Part shown: piece by piece, positions 40,990-50,044 of the stretch | How positions within the stretch are numbered: position 1 is the stretch's first letter | Layout of the letters: each line of letters begins with the position of its first letter | NCBI RefSeq assembly: GCF_009848685.1 | Contig: NZ_WXTX01000012.1 | Span: 1 to 63,743 of the forward strand | Length of the DNA: 63,743 bases | From: Andreprevotia sp. IGB-42 | Lineage (GTDB): Bacteria > Pseudomonadota > Gammaproteobacteria > Burkholderiales > Chitinibacteraceae | Direction: 5' to 3' | Position numbers and translations under genes: made by a program | The notes under the pieces: generated by a model | What the model was told of the DNA's origin: nothing | The model's database searches: none | Seen by the model: the letters and a program-made list of their open reading frames with translations, nothing else

Positions 40990-41370
40990 TCAGTTGCTTT
41001 CCACAAACAGCTTGAGCTTGCCGAGCGCCACTTCCCACTCGCGGCCGATGGCTTCCAGCGTCTGCCGGGCGGCTTCCACCTGAGCCGGGTCGAGCTGCCA
41101 CAGGCGTTCGCGCCCCACTTTCACATCGCGCACCACGCCCGCCTCGGCCAGTACCTGCAGGTGCTTGGTAACGCCCTGCCGGCTGATATCCGTATTGGCG
41201 GTGAGCTGCGCAATGGAAAACGCGCCACCGGCACACAGCGCGGCGACGAGTTTAAGCCGGGTGGGATCACCCAGCGCGGCAAACACATGGGCCAGCGCCT
41301 CGCTCGACTCCACGATGGCGGCAGCACTGCGCTGGCCCAAGTGTTGCGGCTTATTGCTGGCTGGTGACAT
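40990..41370 (-). CDS. ArsR-family regulator
   Basis: 126 residues with the winged helix of ArsR proteins (VFAALGDPTRLKLVAAL, SIAQLTANTDISRQGVTKHL, VVRDVKVGRERLWQL). It lacks the Cys pair of metal-sensing ArsR proteins, as is usual for those linked to SRPBCC genes. It is the last gene of a three-gene operon and overlaps the preceding SRPBCC gene by 20 bases. The paired TGCAACC/GGTTGCA-like dyads upstream of the operon are its likely operators. Confidence 0.92.
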   Translation of the reverse strand: MSPASNKPQHLGQRSAAAIVESSEALAHVFAALGDPTRLKLVAALCAGGAFSIAQLTANTDISRQGVTKHLQVLAEAGVVRDVKVGRERLWQLDPAQVEAARQTLEAIGREWEVALGKLKLFVESN

Positions 41371-41824
41371 AGCGATCGATGTTGCCCAATTGGCCTACCC
41401 AGCCATGATTGTTCATGCGGAATGCTTCCTGGCGACGGTGCAGCGGCACCCGGTCGAAACCGGATTCGACCACCTTGAGCAAGGTGGCCTCACCCGGGGC
41501 ATCGCGCAGCGTGAACACCACATGCGTGGGGTGCTCCTGCTCGTAATCCACGGTGGGGTCTACCGGGAACGGGTGCCAATGATAGGACATCAGGTGCTCG
41601 GGCTCGATGCGCTCGATCACCACGTCGAAAAACACGTTTTCAAAGCCGCAAGCGGAGATCTGCCCGCGCGTGCGCTGGCCGGGCGCGAAGGCCTGACCAT
41701 CCAGCCGGGCACCAAACCAGGTACCAAAGGTTTCCGCATGCGATAGCGCCTGCCACACCCGCGTGCGCGGCGCGTTGATGACGATGCTGCGTTCGATGCG
41801 ATCGGTTTCTGTCACTGTAGTCAT
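41351..41824 (-). CDS. SRPBCC-family protein (AHSA1-like), second copy
   Basis: 157 residues of the START/Bet v1-like fold: IERSIVINAPRTRVWQALSH, TFGTWFGARLDG, the central FFDVVIERIEPEHLMSYHWH, and a C-terminal helix (GWVGQLGNIDRYV). Start ATG 41824. Middle gene of the SRPBCC-SRPBCC-ArsR operon. Such proteins bind hydrophobic ligands in a cavity; the ligand is not known. It differs clearly from its neighbour in sequence, so the two are old duplicates or separate acquisitions. Confidence 0.9.
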   Translation of the reverse strand: MTTVTETDRIERSIVINAPRTRVWQALSHAETFGTWFGARLDGQAFAPGQRTRGQISACGFENVFFDVVIERIEPEHLMSYHWHPFPVDPTVDYEQEHPTHVVFTLRDAPGEATLLKVVESGFDRVPLHRRQEAFRMNNHGWVGQLGNIDRYVTSQQ

Positions 41825-41849
41825 GATGGTGTCTCTCCTTGCCGGGGGA

Positions 41850-42320
41850 TCACTGTGCGGTGGCCAGCGCTTTTTCATGAGGCGTGCCCTGGCCGGTCTG
41901 CGCGTATTGCTGCAGGCTGGCCAGAAAATGCTGCCAGCCGCCCTGGCACAAATCGTAGCACTCGAATGCCGGTACAAGGCCGATGTGTTCGAAATCCAGC
42001 CGGGTGTGGTTGGCGCCCTGCGGGGTAAGGTGGAAATGCACTTGCGTGCCCACCCATTCATCCTGGCGCTTGAGATGATCGAAATCGAGATGCGCCACCG
42101 TGCATAGCCAGCGCACTTCACGGCCGGGCTCGAGTTGCTCCACCCGCATCTGCTTGTAGTGCGGGCCAAAGCGGAACTGCAACAAGCCGCCGAGCTGGTT
42201 GGCGGCATCGACATCGCTATCCTTTGTCCACCAGCCCTGCAGGCCGGCGGGGGTGGTCAGCGCGGCATAGACCGCTGCCGGGGTGGCGTCGATGGTGAGT
42301 GACTGCTGGAAATGGCTCAT
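41850..42320 (-). CDS. SRPBCC-family protein (AHSA1-like), first copy
   Basis: 156 residues. SLTIDATPAAVYAALTTPAG and LQGWWTKDSDVD open the fold; VRWLCTVAHLDFDHLK and the C-terminal helix (GGWQHFLASLQQYAQTG) close it. First gene of the operon, 15 bases downstream of tandem dyads (42336-42401) that look like ArsR operators. Twenty-five bases separate it from the second SRPBCC gene. Function as ligand carrier or enzyme unknown. Confidence 0.9.
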   Translation of the reverse strand: MSHFQQSLTIDATPAAVYAALTTPAGLQGWWTKDSDVDAANQLGGLLQFRFGPHYKQMRVEQLEPGREVRWLCTVAHLDFDHLKRQDEWVGTQVHFHLTPQGANHTRLDFEHIGLVPAFECYDLCQGGWQHFLASLQQYAQTGQGTPHEKALATAQ

Positions 42321-42335
42321 GGCTTGGCTCCTTTA

Positions 42336-42401
42336 TGCAACCATATTGTTGCGCAATTCATCATGCGACTTGCCGCACAAAAATGCAACCATTTAGTTGC
42401 A
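42336..42401 (-). promoter_or_regulatory. Tandem ArsR-type operators
   Basis: Two dyads, tgcaaccatattgttgcgca (42336-42355) and tgcaaccatttagttgca (42384-42401), share a TGCAACCAT half. They lie just before the SRPBCC operon that encodes its own ArsR regulator, the classical autoregulatory layout. The 48-base centre-to-centre spacing is a bit over four helical turns. Confidence 0.7.
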
Positions 42402-42431
42402 CTAAAGATCACATTGTAATAATGAGGCCAA

Positions 42432-42461
42432 CAAAAACAAGGCCCGCATTGCGCGGGCCCT
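42432..42461 (-). terminator. Terminator of the lipoprotein pair
   Basis: Stem gggcccgc / gcggg(c)c around gcaat, followed on the minus strand by ttgtttttgtt. It is 25 bases past the stop of the second lipoprotein gene. Confidence 0.75.
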
Positions 42462-42485
42462 GTGTTGCAATGCTGAAGCGTGCGG

Positions 42486-43361
42486 CTATTGCAGTGCTGC
42501 GCCGTTGACGGTGCCGGAGGTCAGGCTCAACGTGAGCGTGCCTTGCGGATCGACCGTGGTGGTTCTGGCGGCAAGACCCGAAGTGGTAAACCACTCGGTG
42601 GTGGTGGTGGTGCCCGATACCAGCTCGAACTTGCAGGTATTGAAGGTGCCGGCAGGCACCGATACCGATTCCTTGCCCAGGTATTTGACGGTACCGGCCA
42701 CATTGCTGCTGGCAGTCGTATCCGGCAAGCCGGTCAGTTGGGTAACGGATACGCTGTTGTACTGGTAGCTGTAGCTCTCGCCCACGGCCAGCGTCCATAT
42801 GCGGTTCAGGAACGGTGGCGTGTAGGTGGACGTGATCGTGCCGGCAAGCGGCGAGGTGATCGCGGCGACATTGCCATAGGTTTCCACCACATTGCCGCTC
42901 TGCAGCGCCGAATAGCTCTTCACCGATGTGGTGGCCGCTGGCAGGCCGGTATAGGTGGTGGTGGTATCCACCTTGGTTTCCAGCGCGCTGTGGCCGGCAA
43001 AGGTGGTGCTCTGCGTGATTTCGGCTGTGGATACAGACGTGCCGGTCTGCAGGCCGGTGATCTGGTAGTTGAGCGTCCATTTGCTGCCGACCTGGAACAG
43101 TGCCAGGTTGGCGCAGTCGTTGGCTGCACCCGGTGCGGGTGTAGGTGTGAAGGAGCCCGGAGCGGGAGTCGGCGTGGGAGCCCCTGGCGTAGGTGTCGGG
43201 GTAGCTCCCGGCGCGGGTGTCGGGGTGGCCGCTGGCGCGGGGGTTGGCGTGGGCGTCGGGGCGAAGGGATCGCCATCGGTGCTGTTGCAGGCGGCAAGGC
43301 CCAACAAGGCCAGAGTGCCCAACGCCAGGCCATGAGCGAGCCGTACAGGTGAAATGATCAT
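42486..43361 (-). CDS. Lipoprotein with Pro/Thr linker, paralogue A
   Basis: 291 residues from ATG 43361. Lipobox LAAC near residue 25, then a linker of TPTPAPG units, then a beta-rich domain with LFQVGSKWTLNYQITG, VPAGTFNTCKFELVSG and TEWFTTSGLAARTTTV. The same last part occurs in the next gene, so the two are paralogues. No enzyme motif; I recognise no named family. It is probably anchored in the envelope. Only 143 bases separate the pair. Confidence 0.8.
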   Translation of the reverse strand: MIISPVRLAHGLALGTLALLGLAACNSTDGDPFAPTPTPTPAPAATPTPAPGATPTPTPGAPTPTPAPGSFTPTPAPGAANDCANLALFQVGSKWTLNYQITGLQTGTSVSTAEITQSTTFAGHSALETKVDTTTTYTGLPAATTSVKSYSALQSGNVVETYGNVAAITSPLAGTITSTYTPPFLNRIWTLAVGESYSYQYNSVSVTQLTGLPDTTASSNVAGTVKYLGKESVSVPAGTFNTCKFELVSGTTTTTEWFTTSGLAARTTTVDPQGTLTLSLTSGTVNGAALQ

Positions 43362-43504
43362 TGTTCTTGCTCCAGTATCTCGGGTTGACGAGTCGCCGTA
43401 CACATTCTGACTTCAGTGTACTGACTGACCCCACAAACATAGAAAGCAGAGATACCGGATACAAGCCCGATCTGCACAGCACGATACGAATCGAAGCGCT
43501 TATG

Positions 43505-44275
43505 CTACTGAATGGCGATACCGTTGACCGCGCCAAAAACCAGGTTCCGCTGCAAGGTGCCGCTGGCATCGACCGTCGTGGTTTTTGCGACGATACCGGC
43601 TGTGGTAAACCACTCGGTCACTGTTGTACTGGCGGTTATGGTCTGGAATTTGCAGGTATTGAAGGTGCCTGCAGGCACGGTGATTTTCTCCTCACCCAGA
43701 TAGCTGATCACGCCGGAAACGGCCAAAGACGTTGGTTCACCTGGCGAGCCGGCAACATCGGATACCGTAGCCGCCGTATAGCCAAAGCTGTCCGCCTGTC
43801 CGCTTGCCAATGTCCAGCGCCGATCCAGCTTTGCCGGCGTATATGTTGCATGTGAGCCGAGCGGAATTGGCCCGAAAATGAAGATTTCATCAGCCAAGGT
43901 TTCGATCACGTTGCCATCGCGCAGCGCAAAGTAACGGGAATCGGTCTCGATACCCGACCGGCTGGTCATGACCAGCGCCGGCTTGCCGTCGAGGTTGCCG
44001 ACAGAAACCGTTTCATTTTCCGGCGGGCTGCCAACCAGCTTGCCAGTTGCATCGCGCTCTTCGTAGTTCAGCTCCCAATGACTGCCAGCCTGGAACAGGA
44101 CGGGATTGAAACAGGCGCTTGCCAGCGGCAGGGGGTGTGGCGTTGGCGTAGGGGCGACGGTCGGCACCGGGCTGGGTGTAGCCGACCCACTACCGCCTCC
44201 ACCGCAGCTTGCCAGGCCGAGCAGCAGAAGTGCGGCAAGGCAGAAACGGGACGGGACTTCAAAATCGGCATTCAT
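43505..44275 (-). CDS. Lipoprotein, paralogue B
   Basis: 256 residues. Lipobox LASC near residue 24, a short Pro/Thr linker, then LFQAGSHWELNYEERD, a central NVIETL strand, VPAGTFNTCKFQTITA and TEWFTTAGIVAKTTTV. Aligned by eye with paralogue A it keeps the order of all these strands; the linker is shorter. Upstream in the same direction, so co-transcription with A is likely, the terminator being after A. Function unknown. The Cys in NTCKF and a second Cys near the start of the domain could pair. Confidence 0.8.
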   Translation of the reverse strand: MNADFEVPSRFCLAALLLLGLASCGGGGSGSATPSPVPTVAPTPTPHPLPLASACFNPVLFQAGSHWELNYEERDATGKLVGSPPENETVSVGNLDGKPALVMTSRSGIETDSRYFALRDGNVIETLADEIFIFGPIPLGSHATYTPAKLDRRWTLASGQADSFGYTAATVSDVAGSPGEPTSLAVSGVISYLGEEKITVPAGTFNTCKFQTITASTTVTEWFTTAGIVAKTTTVDASGTLQRNLVFGAVNGIAIQ

Positions 44276-44487
44276 CGGTTTGTTTCCAAAGCATGGACAG
44301 CGGTACCGCCTGATTTGCCTGATCGGGCATTACAAAATGCAGGCTAAAACAAGAGAGACGAAATCTACCGGAAAGCAAACCGGGTAAGCCGTTCACCAGC
44401 GCAGTATTTTTTGTAACCGTGGCCATCATGCCATGCGCCATCCTCCACATGGCCCCGCGCCATTTTTTGGGGTTTGCCAGCCGCGCA

Positions 44488-45489
44488 TCAGGCCCCTTTC
44501 GCCTGCATCACGATCTCGTACGAGCGCAACCGATCAGCCTCGTCGAAGGTATCGGTACAGATGATGATTTCGTCCGCTTGCGTCTGGTCGATGAAATCCT
44601 GCATCTGCCGGCCTACCGTTGTAGCGTCGCCGATGGCGGTGGCTGCCAGCCGGGCATTGACGAGGATTTCCTCGCGCTCGTTCCAGATGCCCTGCATGCT
44701 TGCCACCGGTGGATCAAGCGGCGCACGCTCGTTGCGGATCATGCGCAGCCAGCGCTGCTTGAGCGAGGTGGCCAGGAACTCTGCATGTGCCTGCGTATCG
44801 GCAGCCACCACGTTCATGCCCACCTGTACGTACGGTTGTTGCAAGGTAGCTGAGGGCCGGAAGCTGCGGCGGTACAGATCCAGCGCGGCCACCACGTTAT
44901 CCGGTGCAAAGTGGCTGGCAAAGCCGAACGGCAGCCCAAGCATGCCGGCCAGCTGCGCACTGTATGCACCGGAGCCCAGCAGCCATACGGGAATATCCAG
45001 CCCCTCACCGGGAATGGCCCGCACATGCTCGCCGGGGCGCTCGGGCTTGAAGTAGCCGCGCAGTTCTGCCAGCAATTCGGCCATTTCGTTTTCGTCACTG
45101 CTGAGGTGGCGGCGCAACGCGCGCGCGGTCAGGCCGTCGGTGCCGGGTGCACGGCCCAGGCCCAGGTCGATGCGCCCCGGATATAGCGATTCGAGCGTAC
45201 CGAAATGCTCGGCAATGATCAGCGGCGCATGGTTGGGCAGCATCACTCCGCCCGAACCGACCCTTATGCTGTGGGTATTGGCGGCCACGAAGCCGATCAG
45301 CACGCTGGTAGCGGAGCTGGCCACCCCGGCCAGGTTGTGATGTTCGGCCAGCCAATAGCGTGTGTAACCCAGTGCCTCGGCATGCCGTGCCAGGGTTGCA
45401 GTACGCGCAAACGCCTCTGCTGCGGAACCACCGCGCTTGATGCTTGCCAGATCCAGTACCGAGAAAGCCGTTTCCGCCAGCGTTTTCAT
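44488..45489 (-). CDS. LLM-class flavin-dependent oxidoreductase (luciferase-like)
   Basis: 333 residues from ATG 45489 (GTG 45498 possible). Bacterial-luciferase-like barrel of the MsnO8/YhbW type: [61 protein letters not shown]. It would use reduced FMN and oxygen; the substrate is unknown. It is divergent from the thi operon; the TPP riboswitch lies in the spacer but on the thi side, so regulation by thiamine is not implied. Confidence 0.93.
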   Translation of the reverse strand: MKTLAETAFSVLDLASIKRGGSAAEAFARTATLARHAEALGYTRYWLAEHHNLAGVASSATSVLIGFVAANTHSIRVGSGGVMLPNHAPLIIAEHFGTLESLYPGRIDLGLGRAPGTDGLTARALRRHLSSDENEMAELLAELRGYFKPERPGEHVRAIPGEGLDIPVWLLGSGAYSAQLAGMLGLPFGFASHFAPDNVVAALDLYRRSFRPSATLQQPYVQVGMNVVAADTQAHAEFLATSLKQRWLRMIRNERAPLDPPVASMQGIWNEREEILVNARLAATAIGDATTVGRQMQDFIDQTQADEIIICTDTFDEADRLRSYEIVMQAKGA

Positions 45490-45633
45490 TGCCCGCACTC
45501 CTGATTCGATCCTGTTTACGTGCAGGCGATCGCACAGGATTCAACCGCGCGGGCAACAGGGTTTTGCCTTTGATCAAGGCAGGATGGCACCAGCATTGAC
45601 ATCATGCGTTGCACATGCGATTTTCAGCCATTG

Positions 45634-45713
45634 CTCGGGGTGCCTGTCATGGCTGAGAGGTAGGCTGCTACCAACCCGTTGAACCTGACCCGGATCATGC
45701 CGGCGTAGGGAAG
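45634..45713 (+). promoter_or_regulatory. TPP riboswitch (thiM leader)
   Basis: All conserved parts of the THI element are present: tcggggtgcc (45635-45644), ctgagag (45653-45659) and acccgttgaacctgacc ... catgccggcgtaggga (45674-45711). Downstream, ggttcc (45746-45751) pairs with ggaacc (45758-45763), which covers the tagga ribosome site of thiM. This fits control of translation start. Confidence 0.95.
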
Positions 45714-45766
45714 CCGCTGTATCAGCTGTTCCCCGCCCCATGCCCGGTTCCCGCTTAGGAACCACC

Positions 45767-46618
45767 ATGCCCTCTTCCGCTTCGTCCTCGCCCAGCCAGG
45801 CCGCCCAATTGATCTGGCAGGATATCGAAGCCGTACGCAACAACGCCCCGCTGGTGCACAACATCACCAATTACGTGGTGATGAACGTAAGTGCCAACGC
45901 ACTGCTGGCTGCCGGTGCCTCGCCGGTGATGGCGCACGCGGCCGAAGAAGTGGCCGACTTTGCCCGCATGGCCGGTGCCGTGGTGATCAATATCGGCACG
46001 CTGTCCGATCACTGGGTGAATGCCATGCACGCCGCCATGCGCGCGGCCAAGGCAGTGGGTACACCCATCGTGCTCGATCCGGTTGGCGCGGGTGCCACTG
46101 CCTATCGCAATGAAACACTGGCGGTGCTGCTGGAAACCGCCACGCCGGCAGTGATACGCGGCAATGCATCCGAAATCATGGCGGTGGCCGGCTTTGCCGC
46201 CAACACCAAGGGTGTGGATAGCCAGAATGCATCGCACGATGCCATTGAAGCTGCCGGCCAATTGGCCGCGCGCACCGGCAGCGTGGTGTGCGTGAGCGGC
46301 GAGATCGATTACGTGATCGACGCCACCGGCCGTGTGGCAGAGCTGGCAAATGGCGACGAATGGCTGACGCGGATGACCGGCACCGGTTGCTCGGCCAGTG
46401 CGCTGGTCGGCGCGTTTTGCGCAGTACAGCCCGATGCATGGCGCGCCACCATTTCTGCAATGAGCCTGGTGGCCATCGCCGGTGAAATCGCCGCTGAAAA
46501 AGTACGCGAACGTGGTCAGGGTGTGGGCAGCCTGCAGGCCGCGTGGCTGGATGCATTGCAACTGCTTACCCGCGACCAGTTGGCATCGTTCCTGCGTGTG
46601 GAAGGTTATCCGCAATGA
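45767..46618 (+). CDS. thiM: Hydroxyethylthiazole kinase
   Basis: 283 residues from ATG 45767, which has taggaa seven bases upstream; an in-frame ATG 45740 would sit before the ribosome site. Motifs: [45 protein letters not shown] and [15 protein letters not shown] with the catalytic Cys. Phosphorylates hydroxyethylthiazole for thiamine salvage. Under the TPP riboswitch just upstream and overlaps thiE by ATGA. Confidence 0.96.
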   Translation: MPSSASSSPSQAAQLIWQDIEAVRNNAPLVHNITNYVVMNVSANALLAAGASPVMAHAAEEVADFARMAGAVVINIGTLSDHWVNAMHAAMRAAKAVGTPIVLDPVGAGATAYRNETLAVLLETATPAVIRGNASEIMAVAGFAANTKGVDSQNASHDAIEAAGQLAARTGSVVCVSGEIDYVIDATGRVAELANGDEWLTRMTGTGCSASALVGAFCAVQPDAWRATISAMSLVAIAGEIAAEKVRERGQGVGSLQAAWLDALQLLTRDQLASFLRVEGYPQ

Positions 46619-47268
46619 CCCGTACGCCCAGAATCGATCGCAGCGCACTGGCGCTCTATCTGGTGACCGATGAAGCAGCCTGCCTGGGCCGCAACCTGCT
46701 GGATGTGGTGATGCAGGCGGTGGCGGGTGGGGTGCGCTGCGTGCAGCTGCGCGAGAAACATCTGCCGGCCGACGCATTCATCGCAAAAGCCAACGCGCTG
46801 AAGGCCCTGCTGGCGCCACTGGGCGTGCCGCTCATCATCAATGACAGGCTGGACGTGGCGCTGGCGGTGCAGGCAGATGGCTTGCATATCGGGCAGAGCG
46901 ATATCAGCGTGGCGGAAGTGCGCCGCGCCATGCCCGATGCCATTGTCGGCCTTTCAGTGGAAACGCCGGAGCAATTGCTGCTGGCCAACCGGCTGGATGT
47001 GGATTACCTGGGTATCAGCCCGATCTTTGCCACCCCCACCAAGCCAGATACCGGTGCGCCATGGGGGCTGGCCGGGCTGGCGGCGGTACGTGAAATCACC
47101 AGGCTGCCGCTGGTCGGCATTGGTGCCATCCACGCCGGCAATGCCGCCAGCGTGCTGGCTGCCGGTGCGGATGCCATTGCGGTGGTCAGCGCCATTTGCA
47201 GCGCGCCATCGCCGCGTGCAGCCGCCGCGGAGCTGGCAGCCCTCCTCCCCGGGAACAGGACAACATGA
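46615..47268 (+). CDS. thiE: Thiamine-phosphate synthase
   Basis: 217 residues. [46 protein letters not shown] and [13 protein letters not shown] with a C-terminal [18 protein letters not shown] phosphate site. Joins HMP-PP and THZ-P to thiamine phosphate. ATGA overlaps on both sides make thiM-thiE-thiD one translationally coupled unit. Confidence 0.96.
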   Translation: MTRTPRIDRSALALYLVTDEAACLGRNLLDVVMQAVAGGVRCVQLREKHLPADAFIAKANALKALLAPLGVPLIINDRLDVALAVQADGLHIGQSDISVAEVRRAMPDAIVGLSVETPEQLLLANRLDVDYLGISPIFATPTKPDTGAPWGLAGLAAVREITRLPLVGIGAIHAGNAASVLAAGADAIAVVSAICSAPSPRAAAAELAALLPGNRTT

Positions 47269-48104
47269 CCAAGCAACATTACCCGCGCGTACTGACCATT
47301 GCCGGATCGGATAGCGGCGGCGGTGCCGGTATACAGGCCGACCTGAAAACCTTCGCCGCGCTCGGCTGCTACGGCATGACCGCCGTTACGGCGCTGACCG
47401 CGCAGAACACGCTGGGCGTCACCGCCATACACGCGGTACCAGCGGATTTTCTGGCAGCGCAGCTGGATGCGGTATTCAGCGATATCGGCGTGGATGCGGT
47501 GAAGATCGGCATGCTGCACGCACCGGAAGTGGTGGATGTGGTGGCCGCCAAGCTGCTGCAATGGCGGCCGGCCACGGTGATCCTGGACCCGGTGATGGTG
47601 GCCACCAGTGGTGCCAGGCTGATCGAGAATGCCACCATAGGCCGCATGGTGGATACCTTGTTCCCGCTGGCCACGCTGGTCACGCCCAATCTGGATGAAC
47701 TGGCTCTGCTGGTGGATGCTGTGGCGATTACCGAGCGTGCACAGTTGCAAACGGCAGCATTGCGCCTGCTGGGCATGGGCTGCCAGGCGGTGCTGGCCAA
47801 GGGCGGGCATCTGGCGGGTGAAACGGTATGCGATATCCTCGTCGCGGCCGACGGGCACAGCAGCGTGCTGGAGGCGCCACGCATTGCATCGAACAACCTG
47901 CATGGCACCGGCTGCACCTTATCATCCGCCATTGCCGCGCATAGTGCGCTGGGCCTGCCGCTGCTGGAGGCGATTACCGCAGCCCGCGCATACATCAGCG
48001 GTGCGATTGCCCATGGTGCGGAGGTGACCACCGGCGGCGGCCATGGGCCGCTCAATCACGGTTACGCACCACGACCGATGCGCATACTGCAAAGCGCCAA
48101 CTGA
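47265..48104 (+). CDS. thiD: HMP/HMP-P kinase
   Basis: 279 residues. Ribokinase-like: TIAGSDSGGGAGIQADLKTF at the start, DPVMVATSGARL, TPNLDELALL, and NLHGTGCTLSSAIAA with the anion hole and catalytic base. Phosphorylates hydroxymethylpyrimidine and its monophosphate. Last gene of the salvage operon; a strong terminator follows. The cytX transporter converges on it from the other side. Confidence 0.96.
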   Translation: MTKQHYPRVLTIAGSDSGGGAGIQADLKTFAALGCYGMTAVTALTAQNTLGVTAIHAVPADFLAAQLDAVFSDIGVDAVKIGMLHAPEVVDVVAAKLLQWRPATVILDPVMVATSGARLIENATIGRMVDTLFPLATLVTPNLDELALLVDAVAITERAQLQTAALRLLGMGCQAVLAKGGHLAGETVCDILVAADGHSSVLEAPRIASNNLHGTGCTLSSAIAAHSALGLPLLEAITAARAYISGAIAHGAEVTTGGGHGPLNHGYAPRPMRILQSAN

Positions 48105-48106
48105 AG

Positions 48107-48134
48107 AAAAAGCCGCACTACCGTGCGGCTTTTC
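48107..48134 (+). terminator. Terminator of the thi operon
   Basis: Stem agccgcac / gtgcggct with a tacc loop, flanked by aaaaa and tttt, so it can serve both thiD and, from the other side, cytX. Confidence 0.9.
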
Positions 48135-48167
48135 CCTTGCAGCGTCATCGACTTATTGCAATGCCGC

Positions 48168-49439
48168 TCAGGCGGCCTGCAAACGGCGCAAGCCCGCGCT
48201 GGCCAGCACGTGGTACAGCACGAATGCCACCGCCAGCGCTGGCAGCGATGCGCCCCAATCCGGCGCCAGGCGGCTGATCAGCTGGTAGACGGCAATACCG
48301 GCAAGCCACGCCAATGCGCCCGGCCAGACGATGGCTGGTGTGGTGGCGGACGGCGCCAGCGGGTGCTTGCCGTGGTGCGCAATCACCACGCCGAACAGCG
48401 GCACGAAGACCGAGCCCAGCAGGTACAGGAAGCCCTGGTAATCCTGGATGGGCAGCGTAAGCGCAATTACCGTGGCCACGATGGCCAGCAGCGGCCCATA
48501 GGCGCCTACCGGCAGCTTAGGCAGCAAACCATGGCTGGAAACAGCGGCCGAATACAAATCGCCATAGGCGTTATCGACTTCGTCGACCAACAGCAAGCCC
48601 AGGGCCAGCGCGCCACTGCCCGCCAGCATGATGGTGGCGATCATGTCGCCGCCCGGGTGTACTGCAGCGATCAGGATGGCCAGCGCAAAGCACCAGATAT
48701 TGGCCACGGTGTAGCCGATGCCGATGCCGGCCACCACGCTGCGGCTATTCTTGCTGTAGCGGGTGTAATCGGCCACCAGCGGCAACCACGAGATCGGCAT
48801 GGCCACCACCAGATCGACCGCAGCGCCAAAGCCCATGCTGCCATCGCCGGCGCGGCCCCAGAATGCCGCCCAGCCCGCCGTAGCCACTTCACCGGCAAAA
48901 CGCACGGTGAGCCAGCCCAGTGCCACCAGCATCAGGATCAGGCCGGCACGGCGGATGAACTGGCGCACGATGCCCACCATGGACAAGCGCAGCAAGCCCA
49001 GCAGCAACAGGCCGGTCAGGATGGTGAACACTGCCGGGCTATCGATGCCCAGTTGCTGCCGGGCAATGGCCGACAAGCCATCACGCAGCACGATGATTTC
49101 AAACACCGACCAGCCCAGCAGCTGCAGCACGTTGGCCGCCACCGGCAGCGTGGCAAAGCGGCGCCCCAGTGCAGGCCAGATCAGCCCGGCGCTCGATACC
49201 CCCGATTGCGCGCCCAGCCAGCCCACCCAGGCCAGCAGCGACACGCCGATCAGCGAGCCCAGCACGATGGCGGCCATGGCATGCGCGGCGCTCAGCGCCG
49301 GCACCAGGAAGGTGCCTGCCTGGATGACCAGCAGGCCAACGCCCAGGCTGCCCCACAGGGCGAGATGATCGGAAAACCCGAGCTTGCGCTCGGCGGGGGA
49401 TACCGCTTCGAGCGCGGTATTGACGATATTGCCGGACAT
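48168..49439 (-). CDS. cytX: CytX-type hydroxymethylpyrimidine permease (NCS1 family)
   Basis: 423 residues with about 12 membrane segments. CodB/CytX pattern: LALWGSLGVGLLVIQAGTFL, GSLIGVSLLAWVGWLGAQSG, and the substrate-side SWLPLVADYTRYSKNSRSVV. Imports a pyrimidine precursor of thiamine, consistent with the thiM-thiE-thiD genes that converge on it and with the TPP riboswitch in its leader. Start 49439 is 58 bases after the riboswitch. Confidence 0.92.
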   Translation of the reverse strand: MSGNIVNTALEAVSPAERKLGFSDHLALWGSLGVGLLVIQAGTFLVPALSAAHAMAAIVLGSLIGVSLLAWVGWLGAQSGVSSAGLIWPALGRRFATLPVAANVLQLLGWSVFEIIVLRDGLSAIARQQLGIDSPAVFTILTGLLLLGLLRLSMVGIVRQFIRRAGLILMLVALGWLTVRFAGEVATAGWAAFWGRAGDGSMGFGAAVDLVVAMPISWLPLVADYTRYSKNSRSVVAGIGIGYTVANIWCFALAILIAAVHPGGDMIATIMLAGSGALALGLLLVDEVDNAYGDLYSAAVSSHGLLPKLPVGAYGPLLAIVATVIALTLPIQDYQGFLYLLGSVFVPLFGVVIAHHGKHPLAPSATTPAIVWPGALAWLAGIAVYQLISRLAPDWGASLPALAVAFVLYHVLASAGLRRLQAA

Positions 49440-49496
49440 GGCCGCTTCCTGATGAGTTCAACAAATTGATCAGGTGCGACAGGAAGATGGACAGAT

Positions 49497-49652
49497 GCTT
49501 CCCTACGCTGGCGCGACCCAGATCAGGTTCTACGGGTTGGCAGCGTGGCCGCCTCTCAGCCGGTGTGGAAAATCCGTCAGCTTTTTGCGTAGGCGGCCGA
49601 CGAAGCGGTGCGTATGCAAGCTGACGGGTGCTTCCTTACCGGCACCCCGAGC
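49497..49652 (-). promoter_or_regulatory. TPP riboswitch with extended P3 arm (cytX leader)
   Basis: Read on the minus strand: cggggtgcc, then about 75 extra bases, then ctgagagg and acccgtagaacctgatctgg ... gccagcgtaggga. The insertion folds as a hairpin, its 10-bp base ccgtcagctt / aagctgacgg at 49574-49583 and 49618-49627. All TPP-binding cores are intact. Regulation of cytX by thiamine diphosphate is well supported; the long arm is unusual for bacteria. Confidence 0.93.
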
Positions 49653-49748
49653 GGGTGCGACATTGTCATGTGCACAACACCACGTCAAGCCGGAACAGCC
49701 GTCCGGTCATGATTAGGGCACAATCGAGGCTGTTGCAGCTTGTTTCCT
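49651..49748 (+). repeat. Island-flanking direct repeat, left copy
   Basis: 98 bases beginning gcgggtgcgacattgtcatg and ending ttgcagcttgtttcct. It matches 52955-53053 with one small indel and about five substitutions. It lies immediately upstream of the cytX riboswitch and probably contains the cytX promoter. Confidence 0.85.
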
Positions 49749-49875
49749 GAGGGTGCCTTCCCCGCATCACGCATTGCCTGAAGCAGACTTGGCAGGGATG
49801 GCTATTGGGCAGCCGGTAGCAACACCCGGTGAGGTTTGGCCGGCGAAGTGCTGCTGATAAAGCATGACAGTGAGA

Positions 49876-49912
49876 TGCGAAACGCAGAAGGTACAGCACA
49901 AACGGCAACTGA
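49876..49912 (+). repeat. Diverged dispersed repeat, copy 2
   Basis: Counterpart of 5228-5264 (29 of 37 bases by eye). It lies just inside the left border of the island. The rest of 49749-50044 holds no gene. Confidence 0.4.
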
Positions 49913-50044
49913 AACCAGGCACTCCCGGGCAACGTGGCAAATAGTTTTTTAGCGGCTCGTAGTCCACAGTTGATGGCTTGTACCCGAACGTGCAGCACCG
50001 CCAAATGTTTCTGTCATTTTTTTGGGGCCTCAGGAATTTTCAGG

